Assembly (NCBI RefSeq): GCF_015674855.1
Contig: NZ_JADMLG010000002.1
Location: forward strand, 124,001-188,000
Reading direction: 5' to 3'
Origin: Nocardia bovistercoris
GTDB lineage: Bacteria > Actinomycetota > Actinomycetes > Mycobacteriales > Mycobacteriaceae
DNA: 64,000 bases
Shown here: positions 20,933-28,803 of the stretch, piece by piece
How positions within the stretch are numbered: position 1 is the stretch's first letter
How the letters are laid out: every line of letters begins with the position of its first letter
Program-made: the position numbers and the translations under genes
Notes under the pieces: model-generated
Told to the model about the DNA's origin: nothing
The model's input: the letters and a program-made list of their open reading frames with translations, nothing else
Databases searched by the model: none

Positions 20933-21757
20933 ATGTGCGCACCCGGAGTCGTCCGATCTGCCCACGAGAACGCGGCGCGGCCGAGCCGTCGCGGCCTGCT
21001 CGGCGCCCTCGGCGCGGCCGCGGTCGCGACGACCGTGGCGAGCGCCGCGCCGAGAGCCCGCGCGGCCGCACCGCAGCGCGTCATCGATCTCACCCACACC
21101 ATCGCCCCCGGAATGCCGGTCTGGCCGGGGAATCCGCCGCCGACGCTGCTCCCGGTCGCACTGCACGCCGCGGGCGGATTCGCCCAACACGCACTTGCCA
21201 TGTGGGAGCACACCGGAACCCATCTCGACGCGCCCGTGCACCGGGTGCCCGGCGGACTGAGCACCGAGGCCATCGCCGCGCCGGACCTGCTCGCCCCGCT
21301 GGTGGTCATCGACATCAGCGCGAAGGCCGTCGTCGATCCCGACGCCACTCTCACCCGCGCCGACATCGACGACTGGCAGACCCGATACGGCGCCATCCCG
21401 CCGCGCGCCTTCGTCGCCATGTACTCCGGGTGGGAGCGCCGCTTCGCCGACGCGGCCGCGTTCGTCAACCTCGACGGCGACGACGTTCCGCATGCGCCCG
21501 GCATCGATCCCGAGGCGGCGCGGTACCTGGTCTCCGACTGCGACGTGGTCGGCGTCGGCGTGGACACCCTGAGCCTGGATGCCGCGACCAGCCCCGACTA
21601 CGACGCGCACACAGCGATACTCGGCGCGGGCCGCTACGGCGTGGAGATGCTGGCCGATCTCGGCGCCGCACCGGCCTCGGGCGCGACCGTGGTGGTCGGC
21701 GCGCCGAAGCACGCCGGTGGTACCGGCGGGCCGTGCCGGGTGCTCGCGCTGGTGTGA
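20933..21757 (+). CDS. Tat-exported cyclase-family metal hydrolase (PF04199)
   Basis: Member of the cyclase / kynurenine-formamidase-like family, 274 residues. Seen: a twin-arginine signal (PSRRGLLGALG, then an Ala-rich core to about residue 45), so it is exported folded; the metal motif HTGTHLDAPVH near residue 90; and DLTHTIAPGMPVWPGNP at the start of the mature domain. Relatives hydrolyse amide or lactone bonds using zinc or manganese. The start ATG 20933 follows TATCTT by 7 bases, a leaderless pattern. It is divergent from the GT87 gene with about 157 bases between. Confidence 0.85.
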   Translation: MCAPGVVRSAHENAARPSRRGLLGALGAAAVATTVASAAPRARAAAPQRVIDLTHTIAPGMPVWPGNPPPTLLPVALHAAGGFAQHALAMWEHTGTHLDAPVHRVPGGLSTEAIAAPDLLAPLVVIDISAKAVVDPDATLTRADIDDWQTRYGAIPPRAFVAMYSGWERRFADAAAFVNLDGDDVPHAPGIDPEAARYLVSDCDVVGVGVDTLSLDAATSPDYDAHTAILGAGRYGVEMLADLGAAPASGATVVVGAPKHAGGTGGPCRVLALV

Positions 21758-21845
21758 GGCGGGCGACCGCGCACACCGCCGGATCCCCCCGGACAGCACC
21801 TACGGCGGCCCCTTTCCTGACGCTCAGCAACCGTTCGGCGCAGAT

Positions 21846-21883
21846 TTCACCGAGTCGAAACACACCCGGCGTGTCACAGAAAC
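21846..21883 (+). promoter_or_regulatory. Possible GlnR site upstream of the ammonium transporter
   Basis: TTCAC, six bases, GAAAC, six bases, GGCGT, six bases, GAAAC. The two GAAAC half-sites are exactly 22 bases apart, the spacing of known actinobacterial GlnR boxes, but the third element is a poor match. It lies 49 bases before the amt start. Confidence 0.4.
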
Positions 21884-21931
21884 AGGACCTTCCGATGCTT
21901 CACGCGAACCCGTCCGACAAGGGGTACGACA

Positions 21932-23404
21932 GTGAATTCGGGAGATACCGCCTGGGTGTTGGCGAGTACCGCGCTGGTCATGTTGATGACGCCCGGCCTC
22001 GCCTTCTTCTACGGCGGCATGGTCGGCGCCAAGAGCGTGCTCAACATGCTGATGATGAACTTCTGCACCCTCGGTGTGGTCGGCACGCTGTGGCTGCTCT
22101 ACGGCTACAGCGAGGCATTCGGTGACGACGCGTACCGCGGCCTGGTCGGCGACATGTCGCACGCGCTGTTGCGCGATACCCAGGGCACGCTGTCCGGACC
22201 TGCGGGCCACCAGATCCCGACCATGGCCTTCGTCATGTTCCAGCTCATGTTCGCCGTCGTCACCACCGCCCTGATCTGTGGTTCCCTCGCCGAACGCGCC
22301 AAATTCTGGGCGTGGATCGTCTTCGCCGTCGGCTGGTGCTCGATCGTCTACTTCCCGGTCGCGCACTGGGTTTTCAACTTCGACGGGTTCACCGACACCG
22401 ACGCAGCGGGCGTCTCCGACAACACCGGCGGTTGGATAGCCAACGAACTGGGCGCACTCGACTTCGCGGGCGGCACCGCGGTGCACATCAACGCGGGCGC
22501 GGCCGGTCTCGCGGTGGCCATCGTGGTCGGCAGGCGACGCGGCTGGCCGCAGAGCACACCGCGCCCGCACAATGTGCCGTTCGTCCTGCTCGGCGCCGCG
22601 CTGCTGTGGTTCGGCTGGTACGGGTTCAACGCGGGCTCCGCGCTCGGCGCCAACGACCTCGCGGCACTTGCCTTCACCAACACCACCCTCGCCACCGGGG
22701 CGGCCTCGCTGGCGTGGATCATCGTGGAGCAGGTGCGCGACGGTAAACCCACCACCCTCGGCGCGGCGTCGGGGGCCGTGGCGGGGCTGGTCGCGATCAC
22801 CCCCGCCTGCGGTTACGTCGACCCGGTCGCGGCGGCGGCGATCGGCGCGGTCGCCGGTGTGGTGTGCGCGCTCGCGGTCGCGCTGAAGTTCACGTTCCAC
22901 TACGACGATTCGCTCGACGTGGTCGGCGTGCACCTGTTCGGCGGACTCGTCGGCACCCTGCTCGTCGGGGTATTCGCCGACGCCGCGGTGAATCCGGCGG
23001 GCAGCGACGGGCTGCTGCACGGCGGCGGCTGGCAACAGCTCGCGCGCCAAGCGATCGCGGCGGGCTCGGTGTTCACCTACTCGTTCGTCTGCGCGGCGAT
23101 CCTGGCCTGGTTGGTGCACAAGACGATCGGCTTCCGTATCGACAAGCACGCCGAGTTCGAAGGCATAGACGAAGCCGAACACGCGGAGACCGCCTACGAT
23201 TTCGGCACGCGCGCGACAGCGGCCACGGTTCGCGCCACCGCGGTGCGCGTACCGCGACGCGAGGACGGACCGCCGACACCGCGTCCGCCGACACCGCCCG
23301 GCGGGACCGAACGCTATCGGCCGCACGAGAATCGGCCCGGGCCTGCACCGGGGCGCGGCTATGCGCCGAATCCGATACCGCCGCGGCGACCGGGTCCGAT
23401 GTGA
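21932..23404 (+). CDS. amt: Ammonium transporter (Amt/Mep/Rh family)
   Basis: Trimeric inner-membrane channel for ammonium uptake, 490 residues with about 11 membrane segments. Seen: TPGLAFFYGGMV in the first segment, the Amt signature including AGGTAVHINAGAAGL with the first pore histidine, WFGWYGFNAGSAL, and the second pore histidine in VGVHLFGG. The C-terminal tail beyond FRIDKHAEFEGID is extended by about 65 proline- and arginine-rich residues, longer than usual. The start is GTG 21932 with AAGGGG about 8 bases upstream. No glnK/glnD genes follow, unlike the usual amtB operon. Confidence 0.93.
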   Translation: MNSGDTAWVLASTALVMLMTPGLAFFYGGMVGAKSVLNMLMMNFCTLGVVGTLWLLYGYSEAFGDDAYRGLVGDMSHALLRDTQGTLSGPAGHQIPTMAFVMFQLMFAVVTTALICGSLAERAKFWAWIVFAVGWCSIVYFPVAHWVFNFDGFTDTDAAGVSDNTGGWIANELGALDFAGGTAVHINAGAAGLAVAIVVGRRRGWPQSTPRPHNVPFVLLGAALLWFGWYGFNAGSALGANDLAALAFTNTTLATGAASLAWIIVEQVRDGKPTTLGAASGAVAGLVAITPACGYVDPVAAAAIGAVAGVVCALAVALKFTFHYDDSLDVVGVHLFGGLVGTLLVGVFADAAVNPAGSDGLLHGGGWQQLARQAIAAGSVFTYSFVCAAILAWLVHKTIGFRIDKHAEFEGIDEAEHAETAYDFGTRATAATVRATAVRVPRREDGPPTPRPPTPPGGTERYRPHENRPGPAPGRGYAPNPIPPRRPGPM

Positions 23405-23493
23405 TCGGCCGACTCGACCCGGTCCGATGTGATCGGCCGACTCGACAGTGGCACGCGCGGTAGGTGGGCACTCGACCGAAGCGCACGCCGGAC

Positions 23494-24390
23494 TCAGCGC
23501 GCTCGCGCCGTGACGGTTCTCCTGGCACCGCCCGACCGGGACACCGCGACACCGGACAGGCAGAGCAGCCCGCCGACGATCGCCAGTGGACTCGGCGTCT
23601 CCCCCAACGCGAGCCACGCCATCGCCACGACCAACGCGGGCACCGCGTAGGTGGTGACGCCCATCTTCCCGGCCGTCGTGCGCGCCAACGCGTAAGCCCA
23701 CGTGGTGAAGGCGACAGCGGTCGGGAAGACACCGAGATACAGCACGCTGAGCGTCGAGGTCACCGGCGCGTGCGCGAGCTCACGCACGAGTTGCCCGGTG
23801 AACGGCAAGCACGCGACGGCGCCGATCACACATCCGCCGGTGGTGACCTGCAACGCCGAAGCGTGCCGCAGCGCGGGCTTCTGCGCGACCGTGGAGATCG
23901 CCCAGGTCGCGGCGGCCGTCAGACACAACAGGACACCCACCGCCGCGTGACCTTCGTCGCCCGAATTGGAGACCCCGACCACGATCGCCCCAGCGAACGA
24001 GACAGCCATCCCGGCCATCAGCCGCGCGGGAAACCCTTCCCCGAGCACCAATCCGCCGAGCAGCGCGATCAATACCGGTCCGATGTTGATCACCATCGCG
24101 GCCGTGCCCGCGTCGATGTAGCGCTCGCCCCAGTTCAGCGCGACCATGTAGACCCCGAACCACAGCACCCCCGAGATCGCGATCCCGCGCCACGCCGCGC
24201 GCGTCGGCAGCCCTTCTCCGGAGATCCGCAGGATGATCACGAGAGCGATGGACGCCGTGAGCAGCCGCCCGAGGGCAAGCGCGCCGGGTGAGAAATCCGT
24301 GCCCGCGGAGCGGATGAAGACGAATGCCGAGGCCCACAGCACGACCGTCACCGCGGCGGCCAGGAATGCCGGGCGATCGAGGTCTTTCAT
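23494..24390 (-). CDS. EamA/DMT-family transporter
   Basis: Ten-TM drug/metabolite transporter of about 298 residues, made of two EamA repeats. Seen: VLWASAFVFIRSAG in the first segment, INIGPVLIALLGGLVLGE at the end of the first repeat, and the matching YAVPALVVAMAWLALGE in the second. Substrates in this family are mostly unknown and include amino acids and metabolites. The start ATG 24390 is favoured over the frame beginning at 24426, because the hydrophobic domain starts just after it and TAGCGT lies 5 bases upstream. Confidence 0.85.
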   Translation of the reverse strand: MKDLDRPAFLAAAVTVVLWASAFVFIRSAGTDFSPGALALGRLLTASIALVIILRISGEGLPTRAAWRGIAISGVLWFGVYMVALNWGERYIDAGTAAMVINIGPVLIALLGGLVLGEGFPARLMAGMAVSFAGAIVVGVSNSGDEGHAAVGVLLCLTAAATWAISTVAQKPALRHASALQVTTGGCVIGAVACLPFTGQLVRELAHAPVTSTLSVLYLGVFPTAVAFTTWAYALARTTAGKMGVTTYAVPALVVAMAWLALGETPSPLAIVGGLLCLSGVAVSRSGGARRTVTARAR

Positions 24391-24619
24391 GCCGCGCACG
24401 CTATAGAACGGGCCGCCGTCGCGCATCCGAATTTCCCAGTTGCGCCGGTCGGCGAAAACTATTACGTATCAGCAGGTTACGGCGTCACGATGTTGCCACA
24501 TGGATACCTCGCGCGCGATGTCGGCGCGCGTCGCACGCGACCCTCTCCGACGTACCCGCCCGCTGAACCCCCGTGCACGCTTCGACCGGTGCTGCTTTCG
24601 GCCGCGTCGTAGGACGCCC
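24391..24619. other. Spacer before the minisatellite
   Basis: Contains the promoter region of the EamA gene on the minus strand and GC-rich spacer; no gene seen. Confidence 0.4.
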
Positions 24620-24895
24620 CCGCAGGCTCGCACGGGGGCACCGCGTTCGGATCTCACGGGGGGCCACGTTCGGCTCTCACAGAGGGACCGCGTACGGCTC
24701 TCACAGAGGGACCACGTTCGAAACTCACGGGGGCCGCCACGTCCAGCTCACGGGGACGCCACGTTCGAAACTCACGGGGGCCGCCACGTTCGGATCTGGC
24801 GGGGGCCGCCACGTCCAGCTCTCACGGGGACGCCACATTCGGATCTGGCGGGGACGCCACGTTCGGATCTGGCGGGGGGCCACGTTCCCGCTATG
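24620..24895. repeat. Minisatellite of about eleven 22-25-base units
   Basis: Imperfect tandem units built on CACGTTCGGATCT followed by a G-rich part such as GGCGGGGACGC. Variants have TCCAGCT, TCGAAACT or ACGGCTCT in the centre and CTCACGGGG or CTGGCGGGG at the end. Unit lengths of 22-25 do not keep one reading frame, so it is not coding. It ends about 100 bases before the metallophosphoesterase promoter. Confidence 0.8.
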
Positions 24896-25056
24896 ACGCA
24901 GATCACCGCGAGAGTCCGTAGCCGCCTTCGGGGGCCGTGAAGGCGTACGAGTGGGCTCGCGGACGGCATCTCGGCTCCTCGCGTGCCGGTATCGTCGGTG
25001 AGGCCACATCGTCCGCGGGAGGCGATCCCGCACTCACCCGTCGTTCCGAGGACCTG

Positions 25057-26190
25057 TTGAAGTACGTGCCCCGTGTGATCCTGTTCCTGGCGATCCCCGC
25101 CCTCCTGTTCGCCCTGCCGTGGTGGACGCTGGTGGCCGCGCCCGCCGACGCGGGCGCCTTCTTCTGGATCGGCACCGCCGTCTTCGCCCTCGGCTTCGTG
25201 ACCCTGCCCGCCTGCATGCTGCTCGGGCACGGCCCGAGGCAATCCGATGCCGCGAGCATCGTCGGCGACACCATGCTCGGCATCGCCTGGGTGTATTTCA
25301 GCTGGTCGGTTCTCGGCACGCTAGCGGGCTTCGTCCTCGGGCAGGCGGGAGTCGACGATCCGGCGCCGATAGTCGCGGTCGGGGTATTCGTGATCGCGAC
25401 CGCGCTGGTCGGCTGGGGTATCGCGGAGGCGAGACGGGTACCGAGAGTACGCACCGTCGAGGTCGCCATCCCCGGACTCGGCGCGGGACTCGACGGACTG
25501 CGCGTAGTCGTGGTCACCGACACCCACTACGCGGCGCTGGACAGGCTGCGCTGGTCGGAGCGCGTGGTGGAGACCGTGAACGCCCAGCACCCCGATATCG
25601 CCTGCCACGCGGGCGACCTCGCCGACGGTTCCGTCGAGAAACGCCGCGCCCAGGTCGACCCGCTCGGCAAGGTCGTCGCGCCTTACGGACGCTTCTACAT
25701 CACCGGCAACCACGAATACTTCGGCGATGCCCTCGGCTGGATCGACCACATGACCTCCCTCGGCTGGCAACCGCTACGCAATCAACACGAGATCGTGACC
25801 CGCGGCGGCGACCATCTCGTGATGGCGGGCATCGATGACCCCACCGGCGTAGGCCTGCCCGGCCACGGCCCCGACCTCGGCACCGCGCTCGCGGACGTCG
25901 ATCCGGCCCTCCCGGTCGTCCTGCTCGCCCACCAACCCAGGCAGGTCGCCGAAGCGGCCGCGGCGGGCGTCGCCCTCCAGATCTCCGGGCACACCCACGG
26001 CGGCCAGATCTGGCCGTTCCACTACCTGGTTCGACTCGAGCAGCCCGTGGTCGCCGGACTCAGCCGCCACGGCGAACGCACCCAGCTCTACACCAGCCGA
26101 GGCACCGGATTCTGGGGCCCCCAACTCCGCGTCTTCGCACCGAGCGAGATCACCCTGCTCATTTTGCGTCGCGAACAGCAGGCCGAATGA
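25057..26190 (+). CDS. Membrane-anchored metallophosphoesterase (YkuE-like)
   Basis: Calcineurin-type phosphoesterase with an N-terminal membrane domain, 377 residues from the chosen start. Seen: four hydrophobic segments in about the first 130 residues, then the dimetal motifs VVTDTHYA (D-x-H), CHAGDLADG (GDxxD-like), GNHEY and SGHTHGGQIWPF. Related proteins act on lipid or cell-wall phosphates facing outward. The start is uncertain: TTG 25057 with GAGGA just upstream fits a promoter TATCGT at 24990-24995, whereas the longer GTG 24937 would lie upstream of it. Confidence 0.82.
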   Translation: MKYVPRVILFLAIPALLFALPWWTLVAAPADAGAFFWIGTAVFALGFVTLPACMLLGHGPRQSDAASIVGDTMLGIAWVYFSWSVLGTLAGFVLGQAGVDDPAPIVAVGVFVIATALVGWGIAEARRVPRVRTVEVAIPGLGAGLDGLRVVVVTDTHYAALDRLRWSERVVETVNAQHPDIACHAGDLADGSVEKRRAQVDPLGKVVAPYGRFYITGNHEYFGDALGWIDHMTSLGWQPLRNQHEIVTRGGDHLVMAGIDDPTGVGLPGHGPDLGTALADVDPALPVVLLAHQPRQVAEAAAAGVALQISGHTHGGQIWPFHYLVRLEQPVVAGLSRHGERTQLYTSRGTGFWGPQLRVFAPSEITLLILRREQQAE

Positions 26191-26478
26191 GACGCCGACC
26201 GATCGGATCGAAAACCGCAGGGCCACATAGGTGCCCGACTACCCATCCGTAGCGACTTTCGCGTCGACGCTTTCACCGCAGCGTGGCGGAGGCACCCCGG
26301 ACAGCACTCGCAAGTCCGGCACGGCCGCGATCGCACGAGTCCCGCTATCAGCACCGTGCCGCACCGAAGTGGTCACTCGCGATGGGAATCGCGCGGCGCG
26401 GAGTACCAGACCGATTAATTCGGTGACCGAACGCGGTCCACATCGATGACACCCGCACCCTGCGATCGCGAGGACTTG

Positions 26479-27168
26479 ATGAGTACCAGCGCACAACCGC
26501 CCGTTGTCGACGCCGAAACCTGGCGGCGCGAACTCGACGCTCTGCGTGTCCGCGAGAAGGCCGCGACCCGCGAACTCGACGCCATCGCCGCCCAACGCCG
26601 CCGCCTGCCCATGGTGGAAATGCCCGACTACGTGCTCGAAGGCGAGCACGGCCCGACCCGTCTCGCGGACATCTTCGACGGCAGATCCCAGCTGATCGTC
26701 TACAACCACATGTGGTTTCCGGGCAAACAGTGGCAGTGCCCCGGCTGCACCGGCTTCACCTCCCAGTTCACCCGCCTGGAGTTCCTCGAAGCCTGGGACG
26801 CCCGCTTCGTCGTCGTCACCCAGGGCCCCATCGATGAAGCCCTCGCCTACAAACACCGCGTCGGCAACGCCATGACCTGGTACTCCACCGCCGACAGCCC
26901 TTTCGGCGCCGACGTGGGCGCCGCACCCGGCGCAGGCTTCGCCGTCAACGTCTTCCTCCGCGACGGCGACACCGTCTACCGCACCTGGCACACCGACGGC
27001 CGCGGCACCGAACAACTCACTCACACCTTCGCCCTCATCGACCTCCTGCCCTACGGCCGCCAAGAGGAATGGCAGGACTCCCCCGAAGGCTGGCCCCAAT
27101 CCCCCACCTACTCCCGCTGGGCCACCTCCGAACAGGTAGCCGCCCACTACGGCCACCCGAACGCATGA
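26479..27168 (+). CDS. DUF899 family thioredoxin-fold protein
   Basis: Protein of 229 residues in the DUF899 family (thioredoxin-like fold, distant peroxiredoxin relatives). Seen: RRLPMVEMPDYVLEG and LADIFDGRSQLIVYNHMWF before the active-site-like CPGCTGFTSQF, then NVFLRDGDTVYRTWHTDGRGTE, typical of the family. The biochemical role is not established. The start ATG 26479 is preceded by GAGGA at a spacing of about 6; the frame opens earlier at 26446 but without a ribosome site. A hairpin terminator follows at once. Confidence 0.87.
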   Translation: MSTSAQPPVVDAETWRRELDALRVREKAATRELDAIAAQRRRLPMVEMPDYVLEGEHGPTRLADIFDGRSQLIVYNHMWFPGKQWQCPGCTGFTSQFTRLEFLEAWDARFVVVTQGPIDEALAYKHRVGNAMTWYSTADSPFGADVGAAPGAGFAVNVFLRDGDTVYRTWHTDGRGTEQLTHTFALIDLLPYGRQEEWQDSPEGWPQSPTYSRWATSEQVAAHYGHPNA

Positions 27169-27172
27169 CATA

Positions 27173-27203
27173 CCCAGGCCCGATACCCGTTGTCGGGCCT
27201 GGG
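27173..27203 (+). terminator. Hairpin terminator after DUF899 gene
   Basis: Perfect 11-base stem (arm CCCAGGCCCGA) with a nine-base loop, starting five bases after the stop. Confidence 0.7.
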
Positions 27204-27255
27204 CAGATAGTCAAGCCGTGGCGCCCTCCTTTACCTCGCCCCATAGCGCCGGTTT

Positions 27256-27363
27256 GCGACCAGAACGACACCTACTGCGCGACCAAAACGACACGGATAT
27301 AGCGACCATTCGTACACACCATGCCCGACTATTCGGACACACAAGTTGCGACCATTTCGTCAT
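27256..27363. repeat. Iteron-like array: five 16-base repeats at 23-base period
   Basis: Cores start at 27256, 27279, 27302, about 27325 (degenerate) and 27348. The first three read GCGACCAGAACGACAC, GCGACCAAAACGACAC and GCGACCATTCGTACAC; the fourth is CCGACTATTCGGACAC and the fifth GCGACCATTTCGTCAT. Seven variable bases separate the cores. It ends about 80 bases before the DUF4143 ATPase pseudogene and may be its control region or a replication or partition remnant. Confidence 0.7.
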
Positions 27364-27445
27364 GCGCATGGTCCGATCTGCTAATTTGTAGGTCGGCGCG
27401 TCATCCGAACTGTCACCATTGGGCCCGTGGAGTGAGGTGCGTGCA

Positions 27446-28707
27446 GTGCAGACCCGATTCGGACCCGCGAAACCCCGACGGGCAGAGGCAACGGTGGCCG
27501 AGGCACTCACCGATACCCGGGTCGTACTGGTCAACGGCGCTCGGCAATCCGGCAAGAGCACCTTGGTTCGCCTGGTCGCCAAGGATCGGGACACCGAGTG
27601 GCGCGATTTGGATGTCGCGTTGACACGCCAATCAGCGATGAGCGACCCCGACGGATTCGTGGAGTCCGTCGACCTGATGGTGATCGATGAGATCCAGCGG
27701 GCCCCCGACCTTCTGTTGGCCATCAAAGCGCAAGTGGATGTGGACCCGCGTCCCGGCCGATATCTGCTCACCGGATCCGCCCGTGTTCTCGGATTGCGCG
27801 CACTCCCCGACACTCTCGTCGGGCGCATGGAGACCATCGAACTGTGGCCGTTCTCCCAGGGCGAGATCGGCGGCGCCCCCGACGGCTTCATCGACGCGGT
27901 CTTCACCACCGGGACGCGATACGCCACAGCACACAGCAACGCCGGGCCGACTATGCCGAACGGATCGTCCGCGGCGGGTTTCCGGAGGCGATCGCGAGAA
28001 CCAACGACAAGCGCAGGCGCCGTTTTCTCGACTCCTACGTCGACGACCTGATCACACGAGATGTTCGGCAACTCGCCGAAATCGAACGAACAGCCGAGAT
28101 GCGGACGCTGGTCCGAATGCTCGCGGCGCGCTCGGGTCAACTACTGGTCCCGGGGTCACTCGGCAACGACCTCGGGCTCGTGGCGAATACCGTGAAACGG
28201 TATGTCTCGCTTCTCGAAGAGGTCTACCTCATCAAGCGGATTCCGGCATGGTCCCGGATTCTGAGCAGCCGAGCGACCATGACGCCGAAGGTGGCCTTCG
28301 TGGATTCCGGAATCGCCGCCGACATCATCGGAACCGACGCCAGGAGCTTGCTCCGCCCCGGCGGCCAGTTCGGCGCATTGCTCGAGGGATTCGTACTGAT
28401 GGAACTCGCGCGCCAGATCGGTTGGTGCGCGGAAGACGTGAACTTGTTCCATTACCGCACCAAAGATCAAGTGGAAGTCGATGCCGTACTGGAGAATCGG
28501 CGCGGCGAGGTGGTCGGCATCGAAGTCAAAGCGGCCTCGACGGTGGGACCCGCCGACTTCCGGCACCTCCGGCACCTTTCCGAGCGACTAGGCGACGAAT
28601 TCCTTGTCGGCATCGTTCTGCATACCGGCCAACAGACGCTTCCCTTCGGACCGAAGATGCTGGCCATGCCGGTGAGTTCGCTGTGGGAGGTCGCCGCGCC
28701 GCACTGA
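27446..28707 (+). pseudogene. Frameshifted AAA_14/DUF4143 ATPase
   Basis: Two adjoining frames together make one full-length (about 420-residue) ATPase of the AAA_14-DUF4143 type. The first frame (to about 27920) has the Walker A NGARQSGKSTL, Walker B MVIDEIQRAP and the sensor LTGSARVLGLRALPDTLVGR. The second (from about 27905) has YAERIVRGGFPEAI, DVRQLAEI, RIPAWSR, KVAFVDSGIAA and the nuclease-like FHYRTKDQVEVDAVLE...GIEVKAA. The change from one frame to the other equals loss of one base near 27905-27925, with no slippery heptamer, so either the gene is broken or the assembly has an error. The family is linked to mobile and toxin-rich DNA. The start is probably GTG 27446 with GAGG 8 bases upstream. 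Confidence 0.8.
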
Positions 28708-28803
28708 ACGCGAGTGCGGCGCACGGTTGCCGAGCGAGGTTGTAGGCATCCATGCGTAGGCTCACCGCGGCGCATTCGCGTGGATTCACTACGATCGCCA
28801 ATC

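Noticed and set aside
24620..24895. CRISPR array
   Set aside because: Units are contiguous with no unique spacers, and there are no cas genes.
27256..27363. Short CRISPR array (16-base cores with 7-base linkers)
   Set aside because: Linkers are far too short for spacers and no cas genes are present; direct-repeat binding sites fit better.
27900..27950. Programmed -1 frameshift in the DUF4143 ATPase
   Set aside because: The direction would fit, but no X-XXY-YYZ slippery heptamer or following stable structure is seen at the junction.
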